Assembly (NCBI RefSeq): GCF_037038585.1
Contig: NC_092525.1
Coordinates: 29,414,367-29,478,366, forward strand
Direction: 5' to 3'
Origin: Patagioenas fasciata
Lineage: Eukaryota > Chordata > Aves > Columbiformes > Columbidae
DNA length: 64,000 bases
In this document: positions 13,032 to 24,300 of the stretch, one piece after another
Numbering within the stretch: the first letter of the stretch is position 1
How the letters are laid out: each line of letters begins with the position of its first letter
The notes under the pieces: generated by a model
Databases searched by the model: none
Told to the model about the DNA's origin: nothing
The model's input: the letters and a program-made list of their open reading frames with translations, nothing else
Position numbers and translations under genes: made by a program

Positions 13032-14855
13032 AGCCTTGCTGCTTTGGTGAATCCTGTTGGGCTCTTAAAATTGAAGTTGTTCATGAAGGAGAAAAACTGA
13101 AGGAAGGAAGCTGCTCACTCAGAGAAGGAATCTTCAATACAAGATATATTAAAACCTTAACACCAAGAGAAGACTTCTTAACAGGCAGAAATGTCTTGTT
13201 AATGACTACTGCAGATGCACTGATGTTGACTTTATGGAAATTATTTTACCCCATGTTATATACAGATTTAAATTTTTAATGTTAAGACAGCCTGAATATA
13301 TTTCTAATGAGTTTCATTAAGACTTTTATTAACTTGTGTACAGTGTTAAAATATAAAGAGAATATTTTGGTAAGCAATATATATACATATATATATACAG
13401 ATTATGTAAAAAAAAGTATATATTTTAATTTAGTGTTGTTTACCTCTTTGCTACAAAAACGTGTATTTTACAGAATTTTTGTGTTTATCAAAGATGAAAA
13501 TTTTTTTATGGACAAGATGGTTTTTCTTGTTAATGGGTCCACTATTATGGCTAAAAGCCTAATCTAATTACTTTTTCACTAATTGGTCTTTTGGTAACTT
13601 AATGGAAGTCCGACTAATGAGGGGCTAGTTATCCTACTATCTACTGAAAGCACTTGATACATAGTCTACTTTCCACTTTCAGCTGCTAATGTTTCATAAG
13701 GAAACAGTATGAAAGAAAAAGGGAAAATATTTGTTGAGATGTAAACTTAGATCTTACATGTAACCTATATCTTCCATTGCAAAGAGAAAATAATTTATCT
13801 GATGATTCAAGTGTACAATTAGTGCTTTCTTTCCATTTGTCTCAAAGGAATGTTTTAACTTTTTCTTTGAAATGTAGAAGGTTAAATTGCTATGCAATAT
13901 ATACTGCAAAAATGAAGGCAGACCAAATTTAAGTTGGTAAGAATCTATATGTACAATGAATTTGGCAGTGCTGCATACTTACATGTTCTTATCTTACATT
14001 TGGCAGTATATGTACAGTTTCATTAGCAAAGCATACTAAAGTAAATGTTGGAAGTTTATGAAATTTTCCCTTATCAACTGGACACTTCATGAACTTGAAA
14101 ATTTGAAAACTATTACTAAACATACAGCTAATGTAACATCCTGTATCACAGAATATTTTTATCAGTAGTAAAGATACTCTTTAATGTATAGTTTAATCAG
14201 GTGTGATTAGGAATGAGCTGTAGAATGAAGTGGTATTACAATGAAATACTAGAGATCATGTGTAAAATTTTCAGAACTCTGCAAGTGCACAGTAAGCAAA
14301 ACAATGTAAGCAGCTGTGAGGACTTGATTTGCCACTGATTTAGAAGACACAAACAAAAATGTATCACCTATGGGTTTCTCTGGTATCTCCAGAAACTTGA
14401 AAATAAAACTTGGTTGAATTATGTCACTCTTTGTTTCTGAAGACTTGTGAATGCCCTGCATTTGCTCTACAATTGAAGTTAAGATAAAGTGCCACATTAT
14501 TTATTTTTTAAAAGATCAGATGACATACTGCTATGGAAGGTTGTACTGAAAGTGTTAATAAGCAATACTGAGAGCAGCTATATAAATTGCTGAATAAAAT
14601 TTACATGCAATACTGTACTATTTTCACAACTGTGTATATGTAACATATACACACACAAAGTAGCATATGTGTGTGCATATATATACAATATACTGTATAT
14701 GAATTATAGATTAATGGTAAGGTAATTCTACCTCTTATAAATAATTTTGTCATGTAGTTTGTTATAGTTTCCTTAATAAAATTGTTTAATTTTGAAATGT
14801 AGATATATCTACATACATACAGCTAATTGACAATAAAATGCCTATTATTAGCCAG
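13032..14855 (+). other. CDC14A: CDC14A 3' UTR (inferred extent)
   Basis: AT-rich sequence directly after the CDC14A stop, without a credible coding frame. AATAAA signals occur near 14593 and 14773, and the last in the cluster is at 14832-14837, so cleavage near 14850 is likely. It contains TA/CA-type simple repeats at about 13377-13398 and 14634-14702. The extent rests only on the poly(A) signals. Confidence 0.5.
14634..14702. repeat. Imperfect TG/TA/CA-rich simple repeat
   Basis: Alternating purine-pyrimidine stretch (GTGTATATG, ACACACACA, GTGTGTGCATATATATAC), capable of hairpin pairing, located in the CDC14A 3' UTR. Confidence 0.7.
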
Positions 14856-16908
14856 CTTCTTTGTTTCATAGCTTTTTTTTTTACTTACTTTTGATGTAAA
14901 CTAGTATGATTAGATCTTTAATTGAAGAGTAGCTCTACAAAATAACTTGCTTTCTTTTAAGAAATGTATTTATAAAAAAGTGATGTTGCAAAAATACATT
15001 ACTATGGCAGGTTTCTTTTATAACTTTTAAACCTTCTTGGGTTTGCTTTGTATAACATCAAGTATTTAATCAATGTGTTGATATTATGATGTAAAACATA
15101 TATTTTAAAATACCATAATTTAAAAGGTGTCTCTGAACTGAGGAAACTTTTTTTCCCCTGGCTAGGGACTCCCAATAAAGGTGTAATATACCTTCTCTTT
15201 TTTGTATGTGCAAGAGGTTTCTTGGTCTCACCAACAGCAGGGTCTTTCTAAGAACCTAGAAGATCATGCTTTCATTTAGCGTTTTATCCTTCCTTCAATT
15301 AAAAACTAGTCACAAATAGTTCTAACATTGTCTAACTCTGCTGCTGATTGTCAGCAAACTTGTGTGTGTGTGATTATTTATCTATGGTGTTTAATATTCC
15401 TGTCAGACAAGCCTGTACTGCAACAGATGACGTGGGCTGGATGGAACTGCTGCACGGCCACTCTGAAGGAATGGCACAGCCAGGAGTAGTGTGGATGCTT
15501 TACAAGTTGCCCAAAATCTACAGTGACAGGCTAATCTAAAAACACAATAAAAGGCTTCTGCCACTGTGCTCAGATAATTAATGGATGTTGAGTTGGATGT
15601 GTAGAGTAAATAAAAAGGAAGAACAGCTAATTAAGAAGTTTCTAGTACGTAGGAATCAACCTCTCTCTTATACCTTTTTCTAGACTTGACTCTATTGATT
15701 TATAATACAAACTACAGTAAATGCCAGCTAATGGACAGCATATTTTTTTTTGTTCTTAAGAACAACTTATAGCCAGTATTCTGTAACAATCAGCTTCCTA
15801 ACAACAAATTTGGGGACAGTGAAAGGTCAGGGAGGTCTTTAGAACCTTGTAGTTTTTAAGAAATACCCTGAAATTTGTTTCATATCCTCTGTTCACTTAC
15901 CCTTGAACTTTACCATGTATGGTGCTTCATATATATCTTCTTATTCTGGAAGAACAAGCTCTACCACATGAGATCTTTAAAAAGAGGTTTGATAAACATG
16001 GATGAATGGATTAAATACATATAGAGGTCTCTACTGGACCTACGATTCTGTGGCTAATGCCTTATTGAAACTTTTAATAATATCTTTATGCTTTATGAAG
16101 GTTTTTGGTTAGGAAGATATTCTTGTTAAAGATTTAGAGAGTATTTTTCAATTACAGTACTGCAGAAAGAGGAGTATTTTAGTTTCTATAATAACTGTTC
16201 TCTACTGACAGCTAAACAATGAAAGGCCTCAAAAGGTTTGACACTTGATTAGATCTACACTGTAAAGTGCAGCAGGCAAAAAATATGGTAATTAAGGGCC
16301 TGATGAAGTAAATCACTCAGGTATGTCTTTAACCTTAAGCACATGAGCAATCTAATTAATTAAAAAGGAACATAGATATTCATGTTTGTAACAAATCCAC
16401 ATTTGGATCAATAATCAATTGCAAGCATATCAGCCTTTATGTCAATTAAAAGATGTGCTATGTTGCAACAAAATAATCCATTGACCCACACAAATTAACT
16501 TCATTATCTTAAAGAATGTATATTGTAACTATAATTACATCCTACTGTATTATTTTGGCATTGTCATTTGTTAGCGTTGTGAGTTTAACTATATCCAAAT
16601 GCCTTATAAATGTATCTTGGGTCAATATACAGGTCATACGTGATGAGCTGAGATTTCTTACATCTGTAGCCCACATATAAACCACCTGTAAAAGCAGCTT
16701 TTCTCCTAAAATCACCAAAAAATTAATCAGGATTCCTTTTCTGGAGAGCTGCTGAGAGGAAATGTAAGTTCTTTTACTAGTTTCTTCTTAAATCTTGTCC
16801 AGGGTAAGGACATTAAACATTTTGTCCCTGTTTGAGTAAAGCACTGTAGAGTTCCTGGAAGAATCCCACTAGTAACTCTTCTCCATTCAGGAGGGACTGT
16901 TAAGCTTT
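14856..16908. other. CDC14A-GPR88 intergenic region, proximal part
   Basis: No gene seen. It holds a degraded CR1-like tail at about 15945-16056 and an AT-rich block at about 16290-16660 with several homeodomain-type TAATTA/CAATTA words. The short ORF at 15348-15539 has no recognisable similarity. Confidence 0.6.
15945..16056 (+). mobile_element. Probable degraded CR1 LINE 3' tail
   Basis: The segment has the order of words expected near a CR1 3' end: GATCTTTAAAAAGAGG..., GAGGTCTCTAC..., then CCTACGATTCTGTGG. It is divergent and has only one copy of the terminal 8-mer, so the call is tentative. Confidence 0.35.
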
Positions 16909-17613
16909 TGTCAAGGTTTAACCCTATCTAGTAATCAAGACCATGATGGCTGCTCACTCACTCCCCCCGCCACCCCTAAAGAGGGGAAAGAACCAAAAAG
17001 GAAGAGAGACATTTGTGGGTTTAGATAAAAACAGTTTGAGACAACAAAATAATATAAAAGATGAAATAAGTGATAATGCAATTTCTCACAAACTCCCTCT
17101 GCATCAAACAGCCAGTCCCAGGGAGAGAGAGCAAACAGGCACAAAGGCCCAAAGGCCAACTGCAAAGGGGTAGAATGGCAAAAGGCCGAACTAACGCCAA
17201 ACTTCAAACAACTCCCGAATGAAAGGGAACTGAACCGGAATGGATATAACGAGCTGGAAAAGTTGACTCCAATTATTTCTAGAGCATGATGCTAATGGTA
17301 TGGAACATCTCACTGATCAATCTGGATGTCAGTCCAAGTGCTGTCCTTCCTGTGGCCGCCTCCTACCAATTTGCACCTGGAAAGTCCTTGGTTCCCCTGA
17401 CAACCACCAAGATATCAGCGAGTTCTTACATTCTCTTCATACCTACTCAAAAACACAGCTAGCCACAGAAAGAAAAAAAAGCAGCTCTATCCCAAAGAAA
17501 AGCGGTGCTAGCTCATTATTCTTACACTAAATCCAAAACAAAGACTGTGCTAGCTACAGAAAGTTTGTAACTGCATAAAGAAAATTAACTTCATTTCAGT
17601 CAAACCAGCGCAG
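16909..17613 (-). mobile_element. Solo LTR, avian ERVL-type endogenous retrovirus
   Basis: About 705 bp running TG...CA. On the minus strand it begins TGCGCTGGTTTGACTGAAAT and continues with AAGTTAATTTTCTTTATG, resembling the start of a common avian ERVL LTR (TGTGCTGGTTTTGGCTG...). Internally the plus strand has the CACTCACTCCCCCC block, GTGGGTTTAGATAAAAACAG and the GGTATGGAACATCTC segment, in the order expected for that family. No internal retroviral genes flank it, so it is a solo LTR. No clear target-site duplication is visible (flanks AAGCTTTT and GCCCTAC), which suggests age or slightly misplaced ends. The two ORFs inside are not genes. Confidence 0.7.
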
Positions 17614-18708
17614 CCCTACTCTTCAGCTTTTAGTCCACCTAAGAACCTGTCATTCACCTCTGCAGGAACTTGTGCTCTGAATTAATTTTGGTGCAAGACT
17701 ATTTCTAACGCTATGCTGGTTGTTTTATCTGTGTGCTGACACCAGCGCTCAGGTCCAGCAGGTTGGTGATGCAGGATTTCCTGCACACTGAGACAGGCTG
17801 AGTTTTATGAAGAAATGTAGAATATGTAGACTGAGGATCAGCTTCCTCAAATAAGAAGTACTGTCTTACCAAGGATCTGTGTATCATGTTTGAAAGATTT
17901 AATTTGGGAAGTATATTATTATTATTATAGGCCAGTTCTAAAATTAACTTGAAGCTTGCAGAAGCATAGTGCGCTTTCTTTTAACAAAAATAAGATCAGA
18001 AAAAAAGATCAGTTTAAGTCAGTATCTAGCAGAGGAGTTTCCACAGTAAATGGACTGTATTTTAGACAGAAGTGACTGACACTGGTTTGAAAGCTTGCTA
18101 CAAATCAAAGTTGTGTAAACAGGTTGGAACCAGGAAACTGGTAAGGCAAAGAGAAAAGAGTCAGACTGTAGTTGCAGTATTTCTGGAGCATGATAGGATT
18201 TCGTTGTGGTTTTTTTTTTTTTTCCCTCGATTTAACAAGTTGAAAATCTGCTGAATAATTCATGAAGAGTGGAAGGGCTGAATCTTCCTGGAATGATATA
18301 CAGTGTACGTACTGTGGCACAGGAGAAACTGCAAAGCTTTGTATCAGTTGCTGCCGTTTCTGCTGCTGATTGCAAGGTGCTGCTGCTTTTGGCATTTTCA
18401 CAGCTACAGAATCCTCAGTTGTGCTCTGGTCTACTAACAGCTATCTGCTGCGTATGGACCCACCTTCACTAGCTACAGCCTGTGGGATCTCTTGCTGCCC
18501 ACCTGCTTTGGACACTGCTGTTCTCTGGATTGTCACTGCGAACTGCATTTTCTGGACCTTGCAGCTTGTGTGACTGAAACCTGCCGTAGAGTCCCCCAGC
18601 TGCACATCCCCCCTTGTGCTCAGTGGGGGACTCCTGCAGCAGGATCTTCAGACCCAGACAAGGATGGCATTTACAGGAAGAAGTCAAAACTGAGCTGCAT
18701 TCAGCGAG
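17614..18708 (+). other. GPR88 upstream region / probable 5' UTR and promoter
   Basis: No coding gene. From about 18260 the sequence becomes richer in CTG and GC and runs into the GPR88 CpG island. Splice-acceptor-like sites occur at TTTACAG (about 18675) and GCATTCAG (about 18705), just before the ATG. This fits a receptor gene with a non-coding first exon, but I cannot identify that exon. A short T tract lies near 18212-18224. Confidence 0.5.
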
Positions 18709-19794
18709 ATGCCCAACGCCTCTTCCTGGAGTGCCAGCTCACCTCTGCTGCTGCTCTGGGAGGATTCCTCCGGGACCCAAATCTTCCTGTCGCTGCTCTA
18801 CGCAGTCTTAGCTATCTCAGGGACTTTATCTAATGTGATGGTCATCTATTTAGTCTTTTCCTTCAAGAAGCTGCAGACAACCAGTAATGCCTTCATTGTG
18901 AACGGCTGTGCGGCAGACCTGAGCGTGTGCGCCCTGTGGATGCCCCAGGAGGCTGTGCTGGGGCTGCTGCCCCCCAACTCCTCCTCCCTTCGCTCGCCGG
19001 AGTACCGGCTGCTCCGGGGGGGGCTCCTCGGACTCGGCCTCACCGTCTCGCTAGCCTCTCACCTGCTGGTGGCCTTCAACAGGTACGTGCTCATCACCAA
19101 GCTGCCCAGCGTGTACCAGGCCCTCTACCAGCGCAGGCACACGGGATGCATGATCGGGCTCTCCTGGGCGCTCGCCCTGCTCCTGGTCCCGCTGCTGCCC
19201 GGGCTCTGGACGCCGGGCTCTGCCCAGCAGCCGCCCCCGCGGCAGACGGACGGCAGCTCCCGCTACACTGCCCTGCTCCTCGCCCTGGCCGTGCTGGGCC
19301 AGACCGCGCTGCTGCTCCACTGCTACCTGGGCATCGTGCGGCGGGTGCGGGGCAGCGCCAAGCGGGTCAGCGTCCTCAACTTCCACCTGCTCCACCAGCT
19401 GCCCTTTCCCGCCGCGCCGCCGCCGCCCCGCCGCGCCCAGCGCCGCCTCAGCAGCGTCTCCGTCCTGCTGCTCTGCTGCGTCTTCCTCCTGGGCACCCAG
19501 CCCCTGGTGTGGGTCAGCCTGCTGGGCTTCTTCCTGCGCCCCGCGCCGCCGGCGCTGCAGGCCGCCAGCTGGCTGCTGCTCTGCGCGCTCTCGGCCCTCA
19601 ACCCCCTGCTCTACACGTGGCGCAGCGAGGAGTTCCGCCGGGCGGCCCGCTCCGTCCTGCCCCGCGCCGAGGGCTCCGCTGCCGCCCCGCGCCCCGCCGC
19701 TGCCGCCGGCCCCGCCGCCGCCCCACCATGCCCGCAGCTGCCGCGGCGCCGGGGGACGGTGGGCAGCGCCGGGGCCGCCGCCGCGCCGCGCTGA
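18709..19794 (+). CDS. GPR88: GPR88, orphan class A G-protein-coupled receptor
   Basis: Intronless 361-residue frame encoding the Gi/o-coupled orphan receptor of striatal medium spiny neurons. Segments match human GPR88 almost exactly: KLQTTSNAFIVNGCAADLSV, CALWMPQEAVLGLLP, YRLLRGGLLGLGLTVS, QALYQRRHT, SVLNFHLLHQLP, SVLLLCCVFLL, ALSALNPLLYTWR. Approximate membrane segments are residues 25-50, 59-85, 101-123, 146-168, 186-210, 248-270 and 281-303. D70 is the TM2 aspartate, N124-R125-Y126 stands for DRY, and N298-P299...Y302 is NPxxY. Sequons N3-A-S and N90-S-S lie in extracellular parts. There is no cysteine at the TM3 extracellular end (R100), so the usual class A disulfide is absent, as I recall for human GPR88. 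The tail is Ala/Pro-rich and poorly conserved. The ATG is placed as in human (MTNSSS against MPNASS). Confidence 0.96.
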   Translation: MPNASSWSASSPLLLLWEDSSGTQIFLSLLYAVLAISGTLSNVMVIYLVFSFKKLQTTSNAFIVNGCAADLSVCALWMPQEAVLGLLPPNSSSLRSPEYRLLRGGLLGLGLTVSLASHLLVAFNRYVLITKLPSVYQALYQRRHTGCMIGLSWALALLLVPLLPGLWTPGSAQQPPPRQTDGSSRYTALLLALAVLGQTALLLHCYLGIVRRVRGSAKRVSVLNFHLLHQLPFPAAPPPPRRAQRRLSSVSVLLLCCVFLLGTQPLVWVSLLGFFLRPAPPALQAASWLLLCALSALNPLLYTWRSEEFRRAARSVLPRAEGSAAAPRPAAAAGPAAAPPCPQLPRRRGTVGSAGAAAAPR

Positions 19795-20170
19795 GGGGCC
19801 ACGCCGAGCGCCGGGCAGTGCGAGCGCCCCCGCCGGCCCGGGCCCCCGCCCCGCCGCCTGGCGGCGCCCGCGACCCGGTCCCGCGCCGGGCGGGCGCGAG
19901 CACCCGCGTGCCCTCTGGCCGCTCCCGCCCCGCCCGCCGGCGGTCACCTCACGGCGGGGTCACCTCACGGCAGTCACCACCGCTCCGTCGCGGCCCCGCG
20001 CACCGCTCTCCCGCTCCCTCTTTCCCCGCACTGACAGGAAGCCGAGGCTCCGACTGCGTGTCCGGGGCACCGGGACGGGCGCTGGGTGCTGGTCTCCCGC
20101 CCGCCCGAAGCGCGGCCCTCGCCGCCCCCTCAGCGCCGCTCCCGCCCCCGGCGCCGTCCGGGACTCCAGC
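18890..20170. promoter_or_regulatory. CpG island over GPR88 coding exon and 3' flank
   Basis: Very GC-rich and CpG-dense sequence abruptly set in an AT-rich region. It spans most of the GPR88 exon and about 370 bases beyond the stop. It generates long stop-free frames on both strands (for example 18927-20201 plus and 19051-19947 minus), rich in Ala, Pro, Arg and Gly, which are composition artefacts. Confidence 0.85.
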
Positions 20171-21375
20171 CAAAAGCCGTGGATTTAGAAATCTGGGATA
20201 ACTGGTAAATATGGCAACGTACGTAACTGTTGTTACGCTTTAGAGCTTTCAATATGAGACAGGCACCTAGACAGAGACTTGCTGCAAATTTGTTTTTATA
20301 AAATCTATGTAATTCTTAAAGCATTTGAAGTAATTCTTTCAAGTGAGCTCCCTGGACACGAGGTTCACTTGTGAAGAGCTGGCAAGTGTCTCATCACATG
20401 CACACAAATCCACCAGGAACTTTCCCCAACAAACTTCCATACGATGGTGTCTGTGGAAACTGGAAAAAACACGCACGCCTCTGTGGTGATCTGGTTTGGA
20501 TATTTTGTTTTGAAAGCTCTTTATATAAAGACCTGTTTTGACAAAGGCCTCTGCCTATGGTAAGGCACTTGATAAAATACAATGCAATATGGAGACTGGT
20601 GGTGTCCATCTAACCTTGTGTCCTATTCAGTTACCAGCTTATTGTGTTTCTATTAAATGCGTTATTGCTGAAGTGCAATTTCACAGCCTGTGCTAAATAT
20701 AAAATGACATTCTCTGAGGCATTTGGAAAGGCAACAGCTTCTCACACTGAGGGTGGCAAGGGAAACCAACTGCTGTGGTGAGTGCTGCACCTTCATTCCT
20801 CCCAGGAACGCACCTAAAATCCTTGTTTCGTTCCCTGTTGCTTGACCACCTCCCTCCTCTTTTCCAACATGTTTGCTGTTGTTCTCGTAGTGATGATACT
20901 TACTGCTCTGTTTGCCTTTTGGCACAGAAGTCTGGAAGAAGGTAATTGTTTTCTGAGTCCGTGAGCATCCACAAGCAGTGTTACCTAAATTGTTCTGTTT
21001 TGAGAAGACGAACGGACACATGGGATCATAGGAAATTTCTTCACAACCAGTGTTTGTTGCACTGGATGACAGGTATTAATACAAGCTTGGCAGCTCTCAT
21101 GAGGACATTTGAACAATGAGACAATAACAAGGAAGCGACAAGCACGATAGGTATAATGTAAAAGGCCCTATGGCCATATTTTATAATGCTCCACACTTTG
21201 CTTGCCTTACCTGATGGGGTTTGATTTTCAACAGAAATGGCTTTAAGAGGAAGGGAAGAATTTTGTTTTTTCCCAAGTCTAAGACCTGTTAGGCATCTGT
21301 GATAGAGTTACGTATCTAAAATCCTTATACCAATATTTTATTTTTCTAAATAAAAGTTACTGTCATCACAGAAAA
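19795..21375 (+). other. GPR88: GPR88 3' UTR (inferred extent)
   Basis: Non-coding sequence after the GPR88 stop, GC-rich to about 20170 and then AT-rich. The first canonical AATAAA on the plus strand that I see is at 21349-21354, giving a 3' UTR of about 1.6 kb. The end is inferred from that signal only. Confidence 0.4.
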
Positions 21376-24300
21376 TATTCTTGAGGTCAGGATTTGATAA
21401 CAGCATCGAACCCAGGCCTCAAAAGTAAAATGAAAAAAAAAAAAATCTTGACATCCTGAAAATGCATCAACATCTTGAAAACAGCTTTAGCCATTTGTAA
21501 GGACCTGTGGAAAAGCAAGAGGAGTTTCCTAGAGTCTGAGGCTTACAGAGAGCTGCTTCCTCCATCTGGGGAGTAGTGTGAGAAACAGTGTGCTGCTGTG
21601 TGATAGCATCAGAAATATGGGGAAGGCTAGTGAGGAAACACGAACACACAAGATATGCAAGATTTATTTTTGTCAACACTGTGCACATATCTTGGAGAGT
21701 GGAGGAGCCACTATATCTGTGTTGTAATCTCATCCTAATAACAGCGATTGTGCTTTTGCTAGCTTTGTGCAGCAAATGGAGAAGGAAAACTGTTCCAACC
21801 ACACCTATACCAATCCTGGAAAATATGCCAGATCACTGCAAAAATAAAGCTAGACCAAGGGCCACCCAGGCATGAGACCCTGTTCTCCTATAAAGTAATC
21901 CTTAGGCTGGAACACACAAAAGGATGCACATTGCCACTTCCCACCATGGCTAAAGGAACTGAAGGCACTTGGTAAAGCTCAATACTGGGCCCATAAGCAA
22001 AAGAACAAACTTTAAAATAAAAAATTAGACAACATCCACCTAATTTTTGACTATGGAACTTGTTAGTCTGGAATTAAAGCAATAACCTGTTTCAGAATTC
22101 AGTGTGCAAACATCAGATAACTGGAACTTCTGGGCTTCTTCCCCTGTAAAATAGCATGCTAGTCAAATCTGAAATGCCTGTATTTTATATAGAGATTTTA
22201 CATGCAAACATGTAAAAAATGCTATCATGTACAAAACTCCAGCTATCCTTATGCTATGCATTAATTCCAGAGAACAGCTGGAGATCCCGTGGAAAGTTTG
22301 ATGTGATTACATCTGACTGTAAATCTTTGACTGTTTTAATATACTCAGGTGACCTAAATAGCATTACGCAGAAAAGAATTTTAATTTAAAGTAATTAAGA
22401 AAGAGCAATTGTCTCAAGATCAGTTTCTCTGGGAAATTACTGCTCAGAAAAGTCCTGTATGCCTTGTTCTACAGCCATATTCTTTGTATTTCCACACTGT
22501 AAATACTCCATGATAAATTGCAATGGAAGCTCGGCTTAGCTCAACTTCTGCTGGCTTGGTGGTACTGCTTCTTGGTTGAGAAAACTGATCTGACTCGCAG
22601 TTTTTGGCATCTATGCTTTACTTTTACAGCTGATTCAGATGTATCCACTGCTACTTTAATGGTGACTTTTCTTCAATATTAATTTCTGTCATGTTCAAAC
22701 AACTAATTTACAGATGCAAGGGATATGTTGCCAATTGACCTTTAAAATGTCTCAACCAAACAATCTTTCAAGAGGTGTAAATGAAGATGGTGGGAAATCC
22801 CGTCTGCAATTCAGGCGAGGTGTGCTTGAACTGAATTGCTCCTTTGCTCTGGTGTTGTGCCAAGCAAGTTGTCTCAGCATGGCCTGAAGTTACCCTTCCT
22901 AGAACGGCTGGTCAGCTGGCTTCACATGTGCTAGATGAGGGCTGTGATCTCATTAAAGCATTGGATTTATTATACAATAGTTCAGCTCAGTTGTGTTGTT
23001 CATGTGCCACAGGTGCCTATTCCTTTGCTATTTTCTCAGGGCTTCTGGAAACAAGAGTAGCTAGGAGTTAGTAATGGGCTGGATGGATTGTGGCCAGTTG
23101 TACTGCTGTGGCTTAAAACCAGCCACTTGGTGTATTAGAGCCTGAGGAAATCTGCTACTCAGTTTGCTGTTTGTCCATGCAGAAATACATGTGGGACTGG
23201 CTTTTTGAAACTGAAATGGTGATGCCTCAGAAAAACACCCTAAGGCAGGAATATTGTTGTGAAAATTGTGGCAGAGGGTGTTCATGAAATCATAGTTTGG
23301 ATTAAATCTTTTGAAATTACCCTTAATTTAAGATAGTTGTAAAAAGCCATTGAACTGCTTTGTGGAATCAGGTAGCTACAATAATATGTGCCTCCACCAA
23401 AACTGGACAATCACTGCCCTAATCAAAGGCGCATTAAAAAGTACAGACAGCAAAGTGAAGCTGGGAAAATATGACGAGGAGATAAAGGTAACAAGACAGG
23501 GGCACTAACAGTATGATTCTGATGAACAACACAGCAAAGAGTCTGAAAGCCAAAAGAGGCCTGGGATTATGATGAAATAAACCATCTCAAATGATTTGAT
23601 TCTTTATATATGTGAGGAAATAGAATTCTGTGCTCTTCTTAATAAATAAAAACATGAAATTGTAATCTAAATTTCTTTTATTTTTTTTTTTACAAAACAT
23701 TCCATACACCAACAAATTTTCTTTAATCTCTGGAATCAAAAAAGACTAAAGGTAGGAGTTGCATCAGGGCCCTTATGGAGACTTAATTCAGTAGCATTAC
23801 TGGACTTAGAAGCAGGGATAACATCTTAGCTAACCTCCAGATTCAGTCAGCCATAAGCACACTGTAAACCCTTTTTTCTAACTACCAAATTGATGCTATT
23901 TTTAAGAAAACCCACATACAGATTATTTTCAAATGAAGACGTTTAAGTGTAGCATTTCATTAAAGAAAAAAGTGACAACATATACTTTAGCTTTCCATTT
24001 CATCTTAAATCACATATCTAGATTATTGCAGTATTCTTTAAATTCAGAAGTCCCTTTCCCAATTGGCAGTGAAAATAGCTTTTCTCGTGACTGTTTAACT
24101 TCTAAGAAAGCTACCTTTTTTTGCTCTTTTATGTCAATCCTTCCCATGCACTGTCATCATTTTATCAGGGTAATAGTCTATTTTCTTTCTTTCTTTTTTC
24201 CCTTTCTTCAGTGTTTCTGTCATTTCCCTCACTAATGGAAAAGTACTTGATCCTGCTGATCAGGCCATGACTGCTTGAGCCATGTAAATTTTGGGTGACA

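Noticed and set aside
19051-19947. Minus-strand 298-codon open frame opposite GPR88
   Set aside because: Antisense shadow of GC-rich coding sequence, with Gly/Ala/Gln/Arg composition and no recognisable fold.
18927-20201. Plus-strand 424-codon open frame rich in Ala/Pro/Arg overlapping GPR88
   Set aside because: It is an alternate frame of the CpG island. No domain, extreme composition bias, and GPR88 in the other frame is certain.
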